Notes: generated by a model from the letters alone, not told the origin. DNA of 64,000 bases from Huiozyma naganishii CBS 8797 (GCF_000348985.1 NC_035926.1:558001-622000), one strand, 5' to 3'. Counted from the stretch's first letter, positions 38,901 through 48,486 are shown. Numbers and translations: made by a program.

Positions 38901-39067
38901 AAACATGTTTCGTGGTAGTATTTTCCTAACGCTTTCAGAGTAGATTTCGCCTTATGAGGGTCGTGTACAATCTTATGGTGACATCGGAAACATTCTTTGG
39001 GCACGATGATATTTTTAGAGTTGGAGCCGGGATCTACACTGTTTTGCAATGTGAGATCCAGTGACAT
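35963..39067 (-). CDS. LRG1: LIM-domain Rho GTPase-activating protein Lrg1
   Basis: A 1,034-residue protein (Lrg1, YDL240W, has 1,017). LIM zinc modules occupy about residues 22-190 (CFRCHHKI, CKVCDKPL, CKGCDYPI), with another at about 420-475 (CSGCSKYI, CFTCASC). A C-terminal RhoGAP domain (about 770-980) carries the arginine finger in GIFRKNGN near 793 and FFRELPDPLL. In S. cerevisiae Lrg1 down-regulates Rho1 and thereby glucan synthesis and cell-wall integrity signalling. It ends the YDL/YNL block. Confidence 0.93.
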   Translation of the reverse strand: MSLDLTLQNSVDPGSNSKNIIVPKECFRCHHKIVHDPHKAKSTLKALGKYYHETCFTCHDCAVPLKPKFFPYQENSSDEPILLCQYHYFKRHALLCKVCDKPLRGLYYTAFGGRYDEEHFSCVICHAPCGVKKCFIFEDNLYCKYHFLKYFSKRCKGCDYPISDKYIEFPKGDEVHCWHPECYGIHKYWHVNLSPEKLALPRFTQSKYDPKLPYTDINPTSAELDKQMQAFAAILTKTWVVLYRFEEETASCISDMLQYLTSFDQMKGIEATALFVLKIECLFSGLDHLPAFNILTKLQDGSKNDKLRQTDTEYNDSKTKYLSLTRNLTTKVMIYLQLLRKLNTVSSKKSIMSSFMSVITGLANFLKFLTRYGFYESLEDNQRSHYTSSLTKFLIEVERNELYTKNPFSEIDIPVTATDACSGCSKYIQEECIQFQEHRWHLECFTCASCTKTIGLVDLNDSNFNKRLKTVLCFNCSLKDPESVPGFKLVTRLSQLIYLLKIALVRSRVVMKAQLKNTKTNTPNVINGGTTSVQQTYIRTLNDIKRLRSKRESVRLTKNNKQEARKSLVVNTGEEEVDKTLTENPNRLIIETEKVSSTIAEEEGQEEVRASHDNVFNNTKSLTLDDISRIVAAEQARELRPNAFTHFKKLQEGDDEVVSVTQKRSGVYYSELNDDELRTLWIISATLLVENGYAPATATTTLLPTLLPRRPKANSLSSSSSSGNFWNQMRYAMGMKSKKTVPKKVFGTSIDILTDRWGVDSDLGVGPKKVKIPIIVDELISSLHQMDMSVEGIFRKNGNIKRLVELATSIDENPMEIPDLSKENCIQLSALLKKFFRELPDPLLADPLYDVWISAAKLNSEMESEKVISLAYSLLPQYNRNVMEVILSFLYWASSFSHIENEMGSKMDIHNLSTVITPNILYSRRDRDRELNTNLTEAYSAGFAENEGQHHFLAIEVVDFLITHNEEMAIIPRYLYNLIQEVKGSQLIEDEKIREFITKKVKQGQIDYSEFNRQNSVTMKTSTTRVVQTEVNKR

Positions 39068-40025
39068 GTTTGCTTTATGAAAAAAAAGTTTCGCTAACGG
39101 AGGGCCAATATCCAGCGATATGTTAAATGCTTATGGGATCGAGATCTAGTGCCTGTAGATCCCGATGAAAAAAAATCCGAAAAGAAGTGACCTCTCCAGC
39201 ACCAAGTGATAGTATGGCACCGGGATCAAAAGCGTACAGATAGAGTAAACCTCTTCGGCGATTGGAGTGTGTGTATGTGTGTTTAGCTTTATCTAACTGG
39301 CAGGCAGCAACTCTGCTATCTTCGTCAAACCAATTACGTGTTTGTTGATCTTTTCAACTATTTTTTTTCTCGACGTATAATAAGAATTTTTTTCCAAAGA
39401 GCACCTTGTCGTGGGGAGCTGTCACTGTCTCTGAGGGCAGGAGTAAGAGCCCGAGCGCGTGGTGATTGGATAGGCTACTACCTTTGTTTGTGCAATTTCT
39501 CACTTCGTACTTTAACGAATTGCTTACTTCTAAAAAGAAAAAAACCTTGTATTGGAAATTCTGTAACCAATCTGTAGGGTTTGGAATAAAGCGGGGACAA
39601 GCATGTAGGTACTCTCCACAGTTTAATTACTTTCTACAATATTTCTTTCCAAGCAATTTACCAAGGTAATATAGGCTCTGTAATTTGTTTAAGAGTGTGA
39701 TCGATAAGAATGTAGAGCATAGGGACGCTATGTAAATTCTTCTTTCTTTCTCTGACTCCAATACCTACACCCACTTGCTATGCCGTCAGCTATCCCCCCC
39801 GGTAAAACGCAACGCGGATCTCATGCTACAACGGACTGCAACACTTGACGCTGGACGTGATCCCGCAGTTACCCGCAATCACCTCCGTCACGGGAGAAGT
39901 TCGCTGTCTTTTTTTATTTTTATTTTCTTTATTAACAACGTTGAAGCGTCGTTATTATTACAAAAAGGAGAGGGAGAGAGGGAAGATTCCCACAGTTCAA
40001 AACAGTGAATCAAGAACCGACAAAG
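39068..40025. promoter_or_regulatory. LRG1-COF1 divergent intergenic region with Reb1 site
   Basis: A 958-bp stretch with no supported gene. It contains TTACCCG at 39869-39875, the general regulatory factor Reb1 motif, about 155 bp upstream of COF1, followed by a T-rich run near 39909-39935. It also marks a synteny break between the YDL240 and YLL050 gene orders. Confidence 0.5.
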
Positions 40026-40664
40026 ATGTCTAGATCTGGGTATGTTTTTTGGTTGATGCATTGGGTGTAAATGCAAGATGGTCTTTCCCCCCCCCCAACT
40101 TGGCTAACCCATTTTTCCACTGGTCTGCAATTGCAAATATAACAAATTATTCTAACAATCAACTTTTCTCGGCTGTGCATCCCCGCACTTACTCTTGGTA
40201 CCAGCCAATTGACTAGTGTAGGTTTGCCTCCATTTATTTAATTCAGTGTTTCCGTTGCTGACGAATCTCTAGCTGCCTTCAACGATTTGAAGTTGGGTAA
40301 GAAGTACAAGTTTGTGCTATTTGCCTTGAACGACGACAAGACTGCCATTGTGGTGAAGGAAACCTCCACTGACGACTCTTACGACGCCTTCTTGGAGAAG
40401 TTGCCAGAAAATGACTGTCTGTACGCAGTTTACGATTTCGAGTATGAAATAAGTGGGTCCGAAGGTAAGAGATCCAAGATTATCTTCTACACTTGGTCCC
40501 CAGACACTGCTCCAATCAGATCCAAGATGGTCTATGCCTCCTCGAAGGATGCATTGAGGAGAGCTTTGAACGGTATCTCCACCGATGTCCAAGGTACCGA
40601 CTTCTCCGAAGTGGCCTACGACACCGTCTTGGAAAAAGTCAGCAGAGGCGCTGGTTCCCATTGA
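40026..40664 (+). CDS. COF1: Cofilin, spliced gene
   Basis: Exon 1 is 40026-40039 (ATG TCT AGA TCT GG) and exon 2 is 40247-40664; together they give 143 residues, the exact length of S. cerevisiae Cof1. The split after MSRSG matches the intron position of YLL050C. Cofilin binds and severs actin filaments and drives turnover of cortical actin patches. The ADF domain is complete, including [18 protein letters not shown] and [19 protein letters not shown], a segment of the actin-binding helix. Codon use is that of a highly expressed gene (AAG, TTG, GGT). Confidence 0.97.
40040..40246 (+). other. COF1 intron
   Basis: A 207-nt intron with donor GTATGT (40040-40045) and acceptor CAG (ending 40246). 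The best branch site is TTCTAAC at 40150-40156, one base off the usual TACTAAC. A run of ten C residues lies near 40088. Splicing restores the cofilin frame exactly. Confidence 0.93.
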
Positions 40665-40899
40665 GAATATTTCTGCTGTCTACCTAGGAATTTGAAGATT
40701 GATGCGATGTATACGTTATATATTTCCCTTCCATATATATATATCTTTGTGCATCTGTATGCACGTATAGAGATCAATCTACTCTTTATATCCATACGTC
40801 CTATGCAAGTGAGGGGCCGTATCGACCGAGAGGCTCGTTCTGAAACACAGCCACTGCGTCTCCCCCTTAACCAATAACCGCATGCATTCTATAGAGAGT

Positions 40900-41380
40900 T
40901 ACTAAAGGGCTGTATCGTGGTCACCAGTTCGCAATTGAACTACCCAGTGGGAGAGCCACACAGACGGTAATACCAGAGTACCGTCCCAAAAGGGTAAGAG
41001 GTTTACCCTTTTGGGAGACCTGTGCGCGATTCCAAGTTCTCTCGTTTCTTTTTCCCCTAACGCCTGCTCGTTTCCCGTGTAAGCCCTGCTGGTAGTGAAG
41101 AGGGATGGGCAGCCGGCGTGGACTGCTCGTAATAGGTGTACGTAGAGGGTGCCCTCTCGTTGTAGCCCGAGCATCCACTTCCCACGGGTCGGTTACAGCG
41201 CCGAAGTGGCTATCTTACAAACAGACGGAGAGCTACGTTTGGTCGCGGACACAGGCATACACACACATCCTCTCTTGCCCACTCTTGAACTCTTTCTACT
41301 GCCACGTACGGTGAGAAGGCCAGGTACTTCTGGCTCAAAACCAGTCAGTCCATGAGCCCGCTGTCCCCGGCATACCAAGT
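40900..41380. ncRNA. Candidate structured non-coding RNA
   Basis: Two independent stems stand out. First, TCCCAAAAGGGTAA at 40984-40997 pairs perfectly with 41003-41016 across a 5-nt loop. Second, GTGGA plus TGCTCG (41118-41129, one bulged C) pairs with CGAGCATCCAC at 41168-41178 and encloses a smaller hairpin AGAGG/CCTCT. On the right side, paired AGCCCTA sites (41382-41413) resemble Tbf1 sites, which mark many yeast snoRNA promoters, suggesting transcription to the left. The class, strand and ends are unknown. Confidence 0.3.
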
Positions 41381-41381
41381 G

Positions 41382-41413
41382 CAAAGCCCTAACCCACACG
41401 TTCTAGGGCTTTG
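41382..41413. promoter_or_regulatory. Inverted pair of Tbf1-like sites
   Basis: CAAAGCCCTA (41382-41391) and TAGGGCTTTG (41404-41413) form a perfect 10-bp inverted repeat with a 12-nt spacer. The left half, read as AGCCCTAA, fits the Tbf1 consensus ARCCCTAA. Confidence 0.45.
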
Positions 41414-41933
41414 GCAGACATGTCCCAAAAGGGGAAAGCCCCAAAAAGAAGAATTGCTTTTTTCAATTTTCGAAGCTTTTTCTGAAAAAAAAAAAAGAAA
41501 GAAAGAACAGAAGACGACGATGGGAACAATAATAACTCAATTTTTACACCAAGGACCACCACACGATAGAGACACTTGCGTATATTTTTCCGCCTTCCAG
41601 ATAAGTAACTTTCAGCACACTCCTGCCGTCGATCATTGCAGCACCCAAGGGGAATTACGTTATCGCCGTATACCAGACGTAAGGTTTCAATTGTCTGGAC
41701 TTAATTTTTATTTCCCTCCTCACCCCCCTCATACTTCGCAGAAGTGACACTCTCCTGCGGGAATACGTAAGATTTTTTTTTACGGTGCTACTGCCATTCA
41801 TACTACTGTTATTATTATTTCATTTCTTAGTAGTGAGTGGACTGCTCGTCATCTATTTTAGGCACTGCATATCTCTTTATTTAACGGCTGCTTTTTATTG
41901 TGGGTTACGCCCATTTTCCCTCACTTTTGAAAT

Positions 41934-43608
41934 ATGGGGTTTAATTTATTAGACGATGCGACGGTGCTACTACATGAACGATTTGTCGTTCGTCAAATTT
42001 TGCAAATATTGTCCCAGGAGGAATTAGTACAGGGGAATCTACTGGACAGCCCTGAAAGGCAAATACGTCCACCGGATGATTTTTGTGATACTGTTTTGCC
42101 AGTCGCAAATAACGGTGTAGAATTCCCAATGAAAAGGGTAGATCCATTGGGGGAAACGAAAATTGGGCCCCATGGACAACTGGAAAATGGCCAAAAATTT
42201 CTGTTCAATTATTTCACATTGCCTTCTAGGAATAAAAATGGTACATACTTTGTGCTTGTTCGAGATTTAATGCAAGGTTTGAATTGTGATAAAGATACAC
42301 TAGAGGTCGATTTTTTGAACAGTCACCCTCAATTGTACCCGCTAAACGCTACCCCTGATGAATTATCACTACTGAAGGCAAATGGTATCTTAGGTGATTC
42401 CTCGACGGAGACGAAATTTGTGACCACGCGATCTAGCTTTGTGCTGTTTGGTGCAGCAGTGGTCGCAGAGGGGACTAGACTCGTGGATGACTATTGGGAG
42501 ACTTTGGGGAAAGAACAGAATTTCAGTTCACATCACAGAGTCCATAAATTATCCTTTAAAACGTTCGATCTCGTGAAACTGTTGAAACCTGCTGCCTTCT
42601 CCACTTTCAAGAGCCAGGACAAAAGCTATCCATCACCCGATGAGTCATCATTTGATTTACCTTACACAATCATCAACGAGCAGTTTTCACCCGAGATCAG
42701 AGAAGAATTCGGTAGACAGTTCTCCGTGGGGCAGCATATCGACGTCGTCGTACCGGGACAAAGCATCACGGGCTCACTGGAACTGAGCGCACAATTCAAA
42801 GTCCCCAAATATCATAGCAAAAATTCTTTCTTACAGGCTAATCAGATCAACGGGTTGGATATCCCCATAGAGAAGCACGAAGCGCTCCTGAACGGTATCA
42901 ACACGGGTAACAGGAACAGCGCATCCCCCGGCGCCACCCCGCATGACTCAACGCCGGCGTCCGTCAACACCAGTTTCGTGAAACCACCGAAACAGGTGAG
43001 CAGAATGCTGAGCAACATATTGGATTCCAGCATCAATTTGTCCACTGCAAGGAATACAGACGAAATGAATGTAATAAGTGCCAAAAACTCATATAATGTT
43101 GCCGATCGTGGAGTCACTTCACAACTCTCTCTGAACATAGACGGGTGGAAATTCGATGGGCTCCCCGTGTTCGCCAATGATGTGGCACAGACACAGGACG
43201 TGCATTATTCCGCAAAGGGGTTGCCCACGTATATCAAATCCAACTTAGTGTCACGTCTGAAACACTTGACGCCAAACCAAATCAAGGAAATAGAGCACCA
43301 GCACGACTGTATATTTGTCAACGTCGGACTACAGCGGGTGCGCCAGCTACGGAACCAAAAATGGACCAAGTATTGGCAGTACAAGAGCGGTATACCGATG
43401 GGTCTTCGGAAGAGGGACAAAAAATAACTTGCAAGAAAAATATCTGGTAGACGAATTAGAGAAGACCACTGAAGTAACCAACTACAACGAGTTGACCAAC
43501 AATGACGAGGTGAAAACCACAAAGAGGATCCCTAATGCTAATTTTTTGGGTTACTCAAATATAAGGGAGTTTAAACCACCTTACGCATCGGCCTCATCGT
43601 TGTCCTAG
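41934..43608 (+). CDS. SWP82: SWI/SNF subunit Swp82, with a frameshift in an A6 run
   Basis: The frame from the ATG at 41934 carries Swp82-family sequence (VVRQILQILSQEELVQ, DDYWETLGKEQNFSSHHRV, LTPNQIKEIEHQHD) and stops at 43427. A neighbouring frame then continues the family C-terminus (NNLQEKYLVDELEK to FKPPYASASS) up to 43608. The switch falls at six A residues, 43419-43424; five would give one continuous protein of about 557 residues. Swp82 (YFL049W, 623 residues) is an accessory subunit of the SWI/SNF nucleosome remodeller and a paralog of the RSC subunit Npl6. EMP47 is next door, as in S. cerevisiae. Sequence error is the likeliest cause. Confidence 0.87.
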
Positions 43609-43798
43609 AGGTCCATTCAGGTCTCACGACCAAGTATATAAATCAAGAGAGGGAAACAATTGTAATTTTTATAATGTAAAAGTCAAAATGTAACAACATT
43701 TATGTAAGTGACGGATTAAAATACCGTCTCTTCGCTGTTGATTTTTTTGCACATGCCTTGAATATGGTAACATAACAAAATCGTATATAATACGAGAA

Positions 43799-45100
43799 TC
43801 ATAGTAATTTGGTTTTGGCGATTTCTTGCTTGATCTTGAAAGTGTAATATGCCATGACAAGCATGATTATTATCAGTGGGATCATCCAGATCACCAACTT
43901 CCTCATAATTTCGTCCATCTGAGGACCTGAGTGTTGGTTGATACCGGCTTGTCTGGTGTTTTCCCTGATCTTTGCTTGTTCGTCCAATAATGCTTCTAGT
44001 TTCTTGTCCATGGACAAGAAATCTTTGAATTGTTCTTTATCGTTTGGCTTGCCAGAATTGTCTTGTCTTCCCTGGACGGCAGTAGACAGTTGGTCTAGTT
44101 GATGGATCAGTTGTTCTTGGATTTTCATGATTTGAGCAACTTTTTCGTCCAAGGTGTTAATGTCATTTGCCAAGATTTTCCCCTCTAGTCTGTTCATCTT
44201 CTTGTACAGTTCGTAATTGGTGATCTTGGTGTTTTGTGCCTCCAATTCATCCTTATCCATGATTTTCTCGGTACCTGTCTTTTCATCAACGACTTTAGTC
44301 AACATTTTTGGTTGCCCCATGGAGTTTACGTTTGGAATCAACGAATCCTGGGTAACGTAATTGTAAAAATGCATTTGGAGAACTTCGAATGCCTCTGGTG
44401 TGTTTTCATTGGAGGCGCTAACCCCGAACTTGACAGAGTTCAAAGTGTTTGCCAAGTTGATCTTTCTGGTTTGGAAGCAAACTCTGTTGTCGACTTGCAG
44501 CTTCAGTAAATGGTCATCCGCCGAGTCGTATGTCAATCTCAGCGACAGTGGGACGGACGAGTCCTGGTACCCCATTAGGCAGGATGCAAACGAATGGTCA
44601 TGAATTGAATCCGAGTTCCAAATTTGTGAGCCGTCGCTGACCTGCGCATGGATAGACTGAGAAAGCACAGAGTTATCGTCCACTAGCAATTGCAACCCGT
44701 TGAATTTTGAGGGTCCATTGAACAGTGCCTGGTCGTTCACGTCAGTGGGCAAGACCATCCAGAAGGCCAAACCTCCGTTTGATTTCCCACTGAAACCCAA
44801 ACTTCTAAAAGTCCACTCCACGGTGAAACTACCAGAATCCTTCAAATTGTATTCCGGTTTTAACCAAAGAGAACCCTTCGATTTCTTCTCCGGTGTCAAA
44901 ATAAACCGACCCTCCTTCAACACGGCCCTATCCTTCACATCCCAATTACTAGGGATCTTGTCACCAGCAGAGATCAGATCAGGTAAAGAATACTCGGCCA
45001 ATGGTTTCTCGCCCTTCGCATGAGCACTTGTTTCAGGGCTGTGGGCCGTAACACTACCAAAAGTGCACAATGCAGCAAAAACAGCCTTCAAAAGCAGCAT
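43799..45100 (-). CDS. EMP47: L-type lectin cargo receptor Emp47
   Basis: A 433-residue type I membrane protein (445 in S. cerevisiae). It has a signal peptide (about 1-19), an ERGIC-53-like lectin domain (about 30-260), a coiled coil (about 300-385) and one membrane helix (about 400-420). The cytosolic tail ends KTKLL, the COPI/COPII sorting signal of Emp47. It cycles between ER and Golgi and helps certain glycoproteins leave the ER. Synteny with SWP82 and RGD2 favours EMP47 (YFL048C) over its paralog EMP46. Confidence 0.93.
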   Translation of the reverse strand: MLLLKAVFAALCTFGSVTAHSPETSAHAKGEKPLAEYSLPDLISAGDKIPSNWDVKDRAVLKEGRFILTPEKKSKGSLWLKPEYNLKDSGSFTVEWTFRSLGFSGKSNGGLAFWMVLPTDVNDQALFNGPSKFNGLQLLVDDNSVLSQSIHAQVSDGSQIWNSDSIHDHSFASCLMGYQDSSVPLSLRLTYDSADDHLLKLQVDNRVCFQTRKINLANTLNSVKFGVSASNENTPEAFEVLQMHFYNYVTQDSLIPNVNSMGQPKMLTKVVDEKTGTEKIMDKDELEAQNTKITNYELYKKMNRLEGKILANDINTLDEKVAQIMKIQEQLIHQLDQLSTAVQGRQDNSGKPNDKEQFKDFLSMDKKLEALLDEQAKIRENTRQAGINQHSGPQMDEIMRKLVIWMIPLIIIMLVMAYYTFKIKQEIAKTKLL

Positions 45101-45563
45101 TATGTCTCAATTGCAGCTCCTTTTCAGTAACCTTGGTACCACTACAAGCTTTCCAAAGTGAATAGTCGTCCTCCTCTCACCATGTGATTTCGAGTCGTTT
45201 CGATATTTTTATTTTTAGACGTTTTTTGCGATCTTCGCGAAAAATATTCATTACCCGACTGAGTCCTTTGTCAATAGAGATCTTCTTCAAAGTGTACTGT
45301 ACTTGGATGCGGCACCGCTTCGGAGCGTTATTTCCACTGGTTCTACAGTTGGTAAGGTACCTGGTTCAATTGTAAGTGTGTATAGGCTAGTGCATCAATC
45401 GAATTGTACACGTTTTTTGTTTTTTCAACGGTTATTTTGGCGTACTGAAACAAAAGAAGGCGTTGCATTATTTTAACTTTGGCTCGGTGGTAGAGACTTG
45501 TGAAAACCCTACTGTGCATTTTGTCCCTCGATACACGCACGCACAATTAATCATTTCTAAACC
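45101..45563. promoter_or_regulatory. EMP47-RGD2 divergent promoter
   Basis: A 463-bp divergent region. TTACCCG at 45251-45257 is a Reb1 motif, and the palindrome TTCGCGAA (45234-45241) just beside it contains CGCGAAA, an SBF/MBF-like element. No gene is seen. Confidence 0.45.
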
Positions 45564-47693
45564 ATGCCATCGTTTTCGGATAGTTTCTGGTCGGACGATC
45601 TGTCATCGGGGCTAAATGTCCTTTTTGCTCAGCTGGAGAAAGGGTGCGATGAGAACGAATCATTTATCCAGTTGTTCGCTTCGAGAATGCAATATGAGGT
45701 CAGTTATGGGAGGCAATTGTGCGCCGTCAAGGGCGGTATTGACGTGGCTAGTGACTCCATGGATACCTCTACGGCTGCTTCGCTTTTGGAACTGATCAAG
45801 CAGATGGAGCTGGAAGGCGACCAACATCTCACAGTGGCATCAAATATTGAAGCATTAGTATTGAAACCGTTTAGCTCTTGGTGCCAGGATCATAAGGAGA
45901 GGATCACGTACTCCCAGAGAATTTTACTGGACAATATCAGAAACTTCCAAAAGATAAACAGCTACGTCCAGAAACTGGAATCGCAGTATTTCAAGAATTG
46001 TAAAAGGCTCGAGGATTTCAAAAGAGTCCAATTCAGAGACACTGGTTCCTTGGATCGCGCTATGAAGCATTTGAAATTGCAAAAACAGCACGAGGTAAAT
46101 ATGAAAAAGGAAAAGGACAATCAGGTGTTCGGAACGGTCGGCAACATCGAATTCGATTTCAAAACAATGAAGGATATAATCAGATTGCTCCTGACAAAAT
46201 TGCCCAAGGAGGAGTACAAGTTACCTCTCATTAGTTATCAGTTACAAAACACAAACAATGGGTATGATATTACCAAGTTTCTGCTCGAGCACATGTCCTT
46301 GAAGGATTCGGATCAGGCAGAAATTTTTGGACAGGATCTACTGAATCTGGGATTTTTGAAGTACTGTAATGGTATGGGGAATACTTTTGTGAATTCAAAA
46401 AAATTTCAGTACCAATGGAAGGACTATTCCTTCAAGTTTGTGGAGCTCCCGTTAAACCAGGGGGAGTCCCCCTCAGAACCACAACAACCAAAATTTACCA
46501 CGCCAACGAAGGAAAAGTCCTCCTCTTCTCTAATTAATAGTTCCACGGTATTGCCGGGGAATGTTTTGGAACCTCCAAGCATATCTGAAAATGAAAGGCA
46601 ACTATTCAAGCTTATGGACGAAGTACAGGAGTCCGATTCCAAATATTTCAAGGAATGTTACAAGATGGATTCGTTGCGTTGTTCTATCGAGGAGTTGATG
46701 ATAGACCATCTATCGTTCATGGAGAAATGTGAATTAGATCGATTGAAGGCCGTCAAAAAGTCCACTATGGATTTCTGCGCCGCTGTGAGTAACAAAATTT
46801 CCATACTGAAAGTTCACATTGAAAAGATGATTGACGCAGAGGAAAGGATAGACCCTGACGGTGACTTGTTAAATCTAATAGCAAAGTACAACACGGGACT
46901 GTTCCAACCAAAGGTTATCACATACAACAATTACTTCAATCCTGGAATATATCAGAATTTTGGTATTGACTTGGAGACCCGCTGCCGACTCGATAAAAAA
47001 GTGGTTCCTATAGTTATAACCACTTTGTTATCCTACATGGATAAAATATACCCCGAGCTGCCCAGCGATCAGGTACGTGTTTCTACTTGGACGGATCCAG
47101 TTAAGCTGAGTCTGACTCATGAATTGAGAAGCCAGTTAAACAAACCTCGGCTTGAAGATGATGCAGAGATGTTGTCTATCTTAGAGGAGGGCAAATACTC
47201 GCCAAGTGTCATTGCCAGCGTCCTGAAAATATATCTGTTGGAATTGCCTGAACCGCTGATCCCGAGCGAATTGAGCGATATACTGAGGGTATTGTACGGT
47301 CGGTACTGGTCAGATGACAACGGTAATGGCAATTCAAAGGATCTGGAGAGGAATGAGGACAAAAGAATTACAGGATTATATACCACTCTGTCCTCCTTAC
47401 GGAAACCGCACCTTGCCACTTTGGGCGCGATAACAACACACTTCTATCGACTAATCAAGATCATCAAGATGGCCAAACCGAAAGAGAACGATACAGAGAA
47501 GGGCCCATCCGAGGACCCAAATTTGGTGTCTCCAGCTGAGTTTACCAATAATATCTCAAAAGAGTTCGCCAACAGTATAGTCCACGCTCGGGTGTACAGT
47601 GACAACGAATTGGGGTTCCAAATATTCCACGATCTGTTGACCCACAAGCGCAGAATATTTGGGGAATTGAAGAAGCTGGTATCTTCTGACTAG
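45564..47693 (+). CDS. RGD2: Rho GTPase-activating protein Rgd2
   Basis: A 709-residue protein (714 in S. cerevisiae, YFL047W) with an F-BAR-type N-terminal region, a DEP domain near 205-290 placed as an insert, the second half of the helical region, and a C-terminal RhoGAP domain (about 455-690). Within the GAP domain LLELPEPLIPSEL is recognisable. Rgd2 acts on Cdc42 and Rho5 at sites of polarised growth and the bud neck. Start MPSFSDSFWSDDL fits the family. Confidence 0.93.
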   Translation: MPSFSDSFWSDDLSSGLNVLFAQLEKGCDENESFIQLFASRMQYEVSYGRQLCAVKGGIDVASDSMDTSTAASLLELIKQMELEGDQHLTVASNIEALVLKPFSSWCQDHKERITYSQRILLDNIRNFQKINSYVQKLESQYFKNCKRLEDFKRVQFRDTGSLDRAMKHLKLQKQHEVNMKKEKDNQVFGTVGNIEFDFKTMKDIIRLLLTKLPKEEYKLPLISYQLQNTNNGYDITKFLLEHMSLKDSDQAEIFGQDLLNLGFLKYCNGMGNTFVNSKKFQYQWKDYSFKFVELPLNQGESPSEPQQPKFTTPTKEKSSSSLINSSTVLPGNVLEPPSISENERQLFKLMDEVQESDSKYFKECYKMDSLRCSIEELMIDHLSFMEKCELDRLKAVKKSTMDFCAAVSNKISILKVHIEKMIDAEERIDPDGDLLNLIAKYNTGLFQPKVITYNNYFNPGIYQNFGIDLETRCRLDKKVVPIVITTLLSYMDKIYPELPSDQVRVSTWTDPVKLSLTHELRSQLNKPRLEDDAEMLSILEEGKYSPSVIASVLKIYLLELPEPLIPSELSDILRVLYGRYWSDDNGNGNSKDLERNEDKRITGLYTTLSSLRKPHLATLGAITTHFYRLIKIIKMAKPKENDTEKGPSEDPNLVSPAEFTNNISKEFANSIVHARVYSDNELGFQIFHDLLTHKRRIFGELKKLVSSD

Positions 47694-47844
47694 CACTTCG
47701 TCTGCTTTATGAAGTAAATAGATCGTTGTAATTTGTTTTTAAAGAGGATTCTTGAAATTTCGATGCCTGATATTTTTATAGTATTTAGGAATCCAGCCCA
47801 TCTCGAAGAAGGTCAGTGAAATAATATATAACAAGACTGGCACC

Positions 47845-48486
47845 ATGCGCGGTCAATTGTTAGGATTGCCCAATGTTCGCTCACTACTTAAGGTACGCCA
47901 CTTCCATTACAGTCGTGTTCTGAGAAATAACGATGTTGAACCGGCGCATATCAAGGACACAAACCGGTACAAAGAGCTACTTGTGAAAGAGGGCAAGTTC
48001 TCCGAGTCGCAGGCCACTACGATCATTGATATTCTTAAAGAGACGATTCAAAGCGGTGTGGTTCACGTCTCCAAAGACCTTGCCAAAAGAGAACGTCTTA
48101 TCCAATTGACGTACCAGCAAAGAGTTGATTTTGCCAAGCTGAGGGACCAGCTTCTAAGTTCCGATAGGAACGAGTTCCACAACATACAGAATGAATATCA
48201 GAGGGTGCGTAACGATTTGGAGAAGATGAGGAACAAGTTGCGGGAGGAAATCACGAAGGCCAATGCAGGTTTCAAACTTGATCTTTCGTTAGAAAAAGGC
48301 AGAATAAGAGAGGAGAGCTCGCACCACGACTTGCAAATTACCGAGATTGAGACGAGGATCGACCACGAGGTGTCCAACATGAAAATGCAAATAGATAACG
48401 TGAAAGTGCAAGTTATGCAATGGCTGATCGGGGTGTGTACAGGGACCTTCGCGCTGGTTCTTGCCTATATAAGGCTTCTGTCGTAA
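47845..48486 (+). CDS. FMP32: Mitochondrial coiled-coil protein Fmp32
   Basis: A 213-residue protein of the DUF1640/MCUR1-like family (S. cerevisiae Fmp32, 207). A basic, Arg-rich presequence (1-30) is followed by a mostly helical coiled-coil body and a single C-terminal membrane helix (WLIGVCTGTFALVLAYI). In S. cerevisiae Fmp32 is mitochondrial and needed for cytochrome oxidase assembly. RGD2 before it and SEC53 after it are the neighbours of YFL046W. Confidence 0.93.
   Translation: MRGQLLGLPNVRSLLKVRHFHYSRVLRNNDVEPAHIKDTNRYKELLVKEGKFSESQATTIIDILKETIQSGVVHVSKDLAKRERLIQLTYQQRVDFAKLRDQLLSSDRNEFHNIQNEYQRVRNDLEKMRNKLREEITKANAGFKLDLSLEKGRIREESSHHDLQITEIETRIDHEVSNMKMQIDNVKVQVMQWLIGVCTGTFALVLAYIRLLS

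Larger units (their letters stand above)
40665..41933. other. Long structured intergenic region between COF1 and SWP82
   Basis: A 1.27-kb stretch without a convincing coding frame. The part from about 40.9 to 41.4 kb is unusually GC-rich for yeast intergenic DNA and contains strong hairpins. The part from 41.45 kb onward is AT-rich and probably holds the SWP82 promoter. It also spans the junction between the YLL050 and YFL049 gene orders. No known RNA (U1, U2, U3, U4, U5, U6, SRP, RNase P or MRP) was recognised. Confidence 0.6.

Noticed and set aside
41352..41747. 131-codon frame upstream of SWP82
   Set aside because: It crosses the Tbf1-like repeat and A/T-rich promoter DNA, and its composition is not protein-like.
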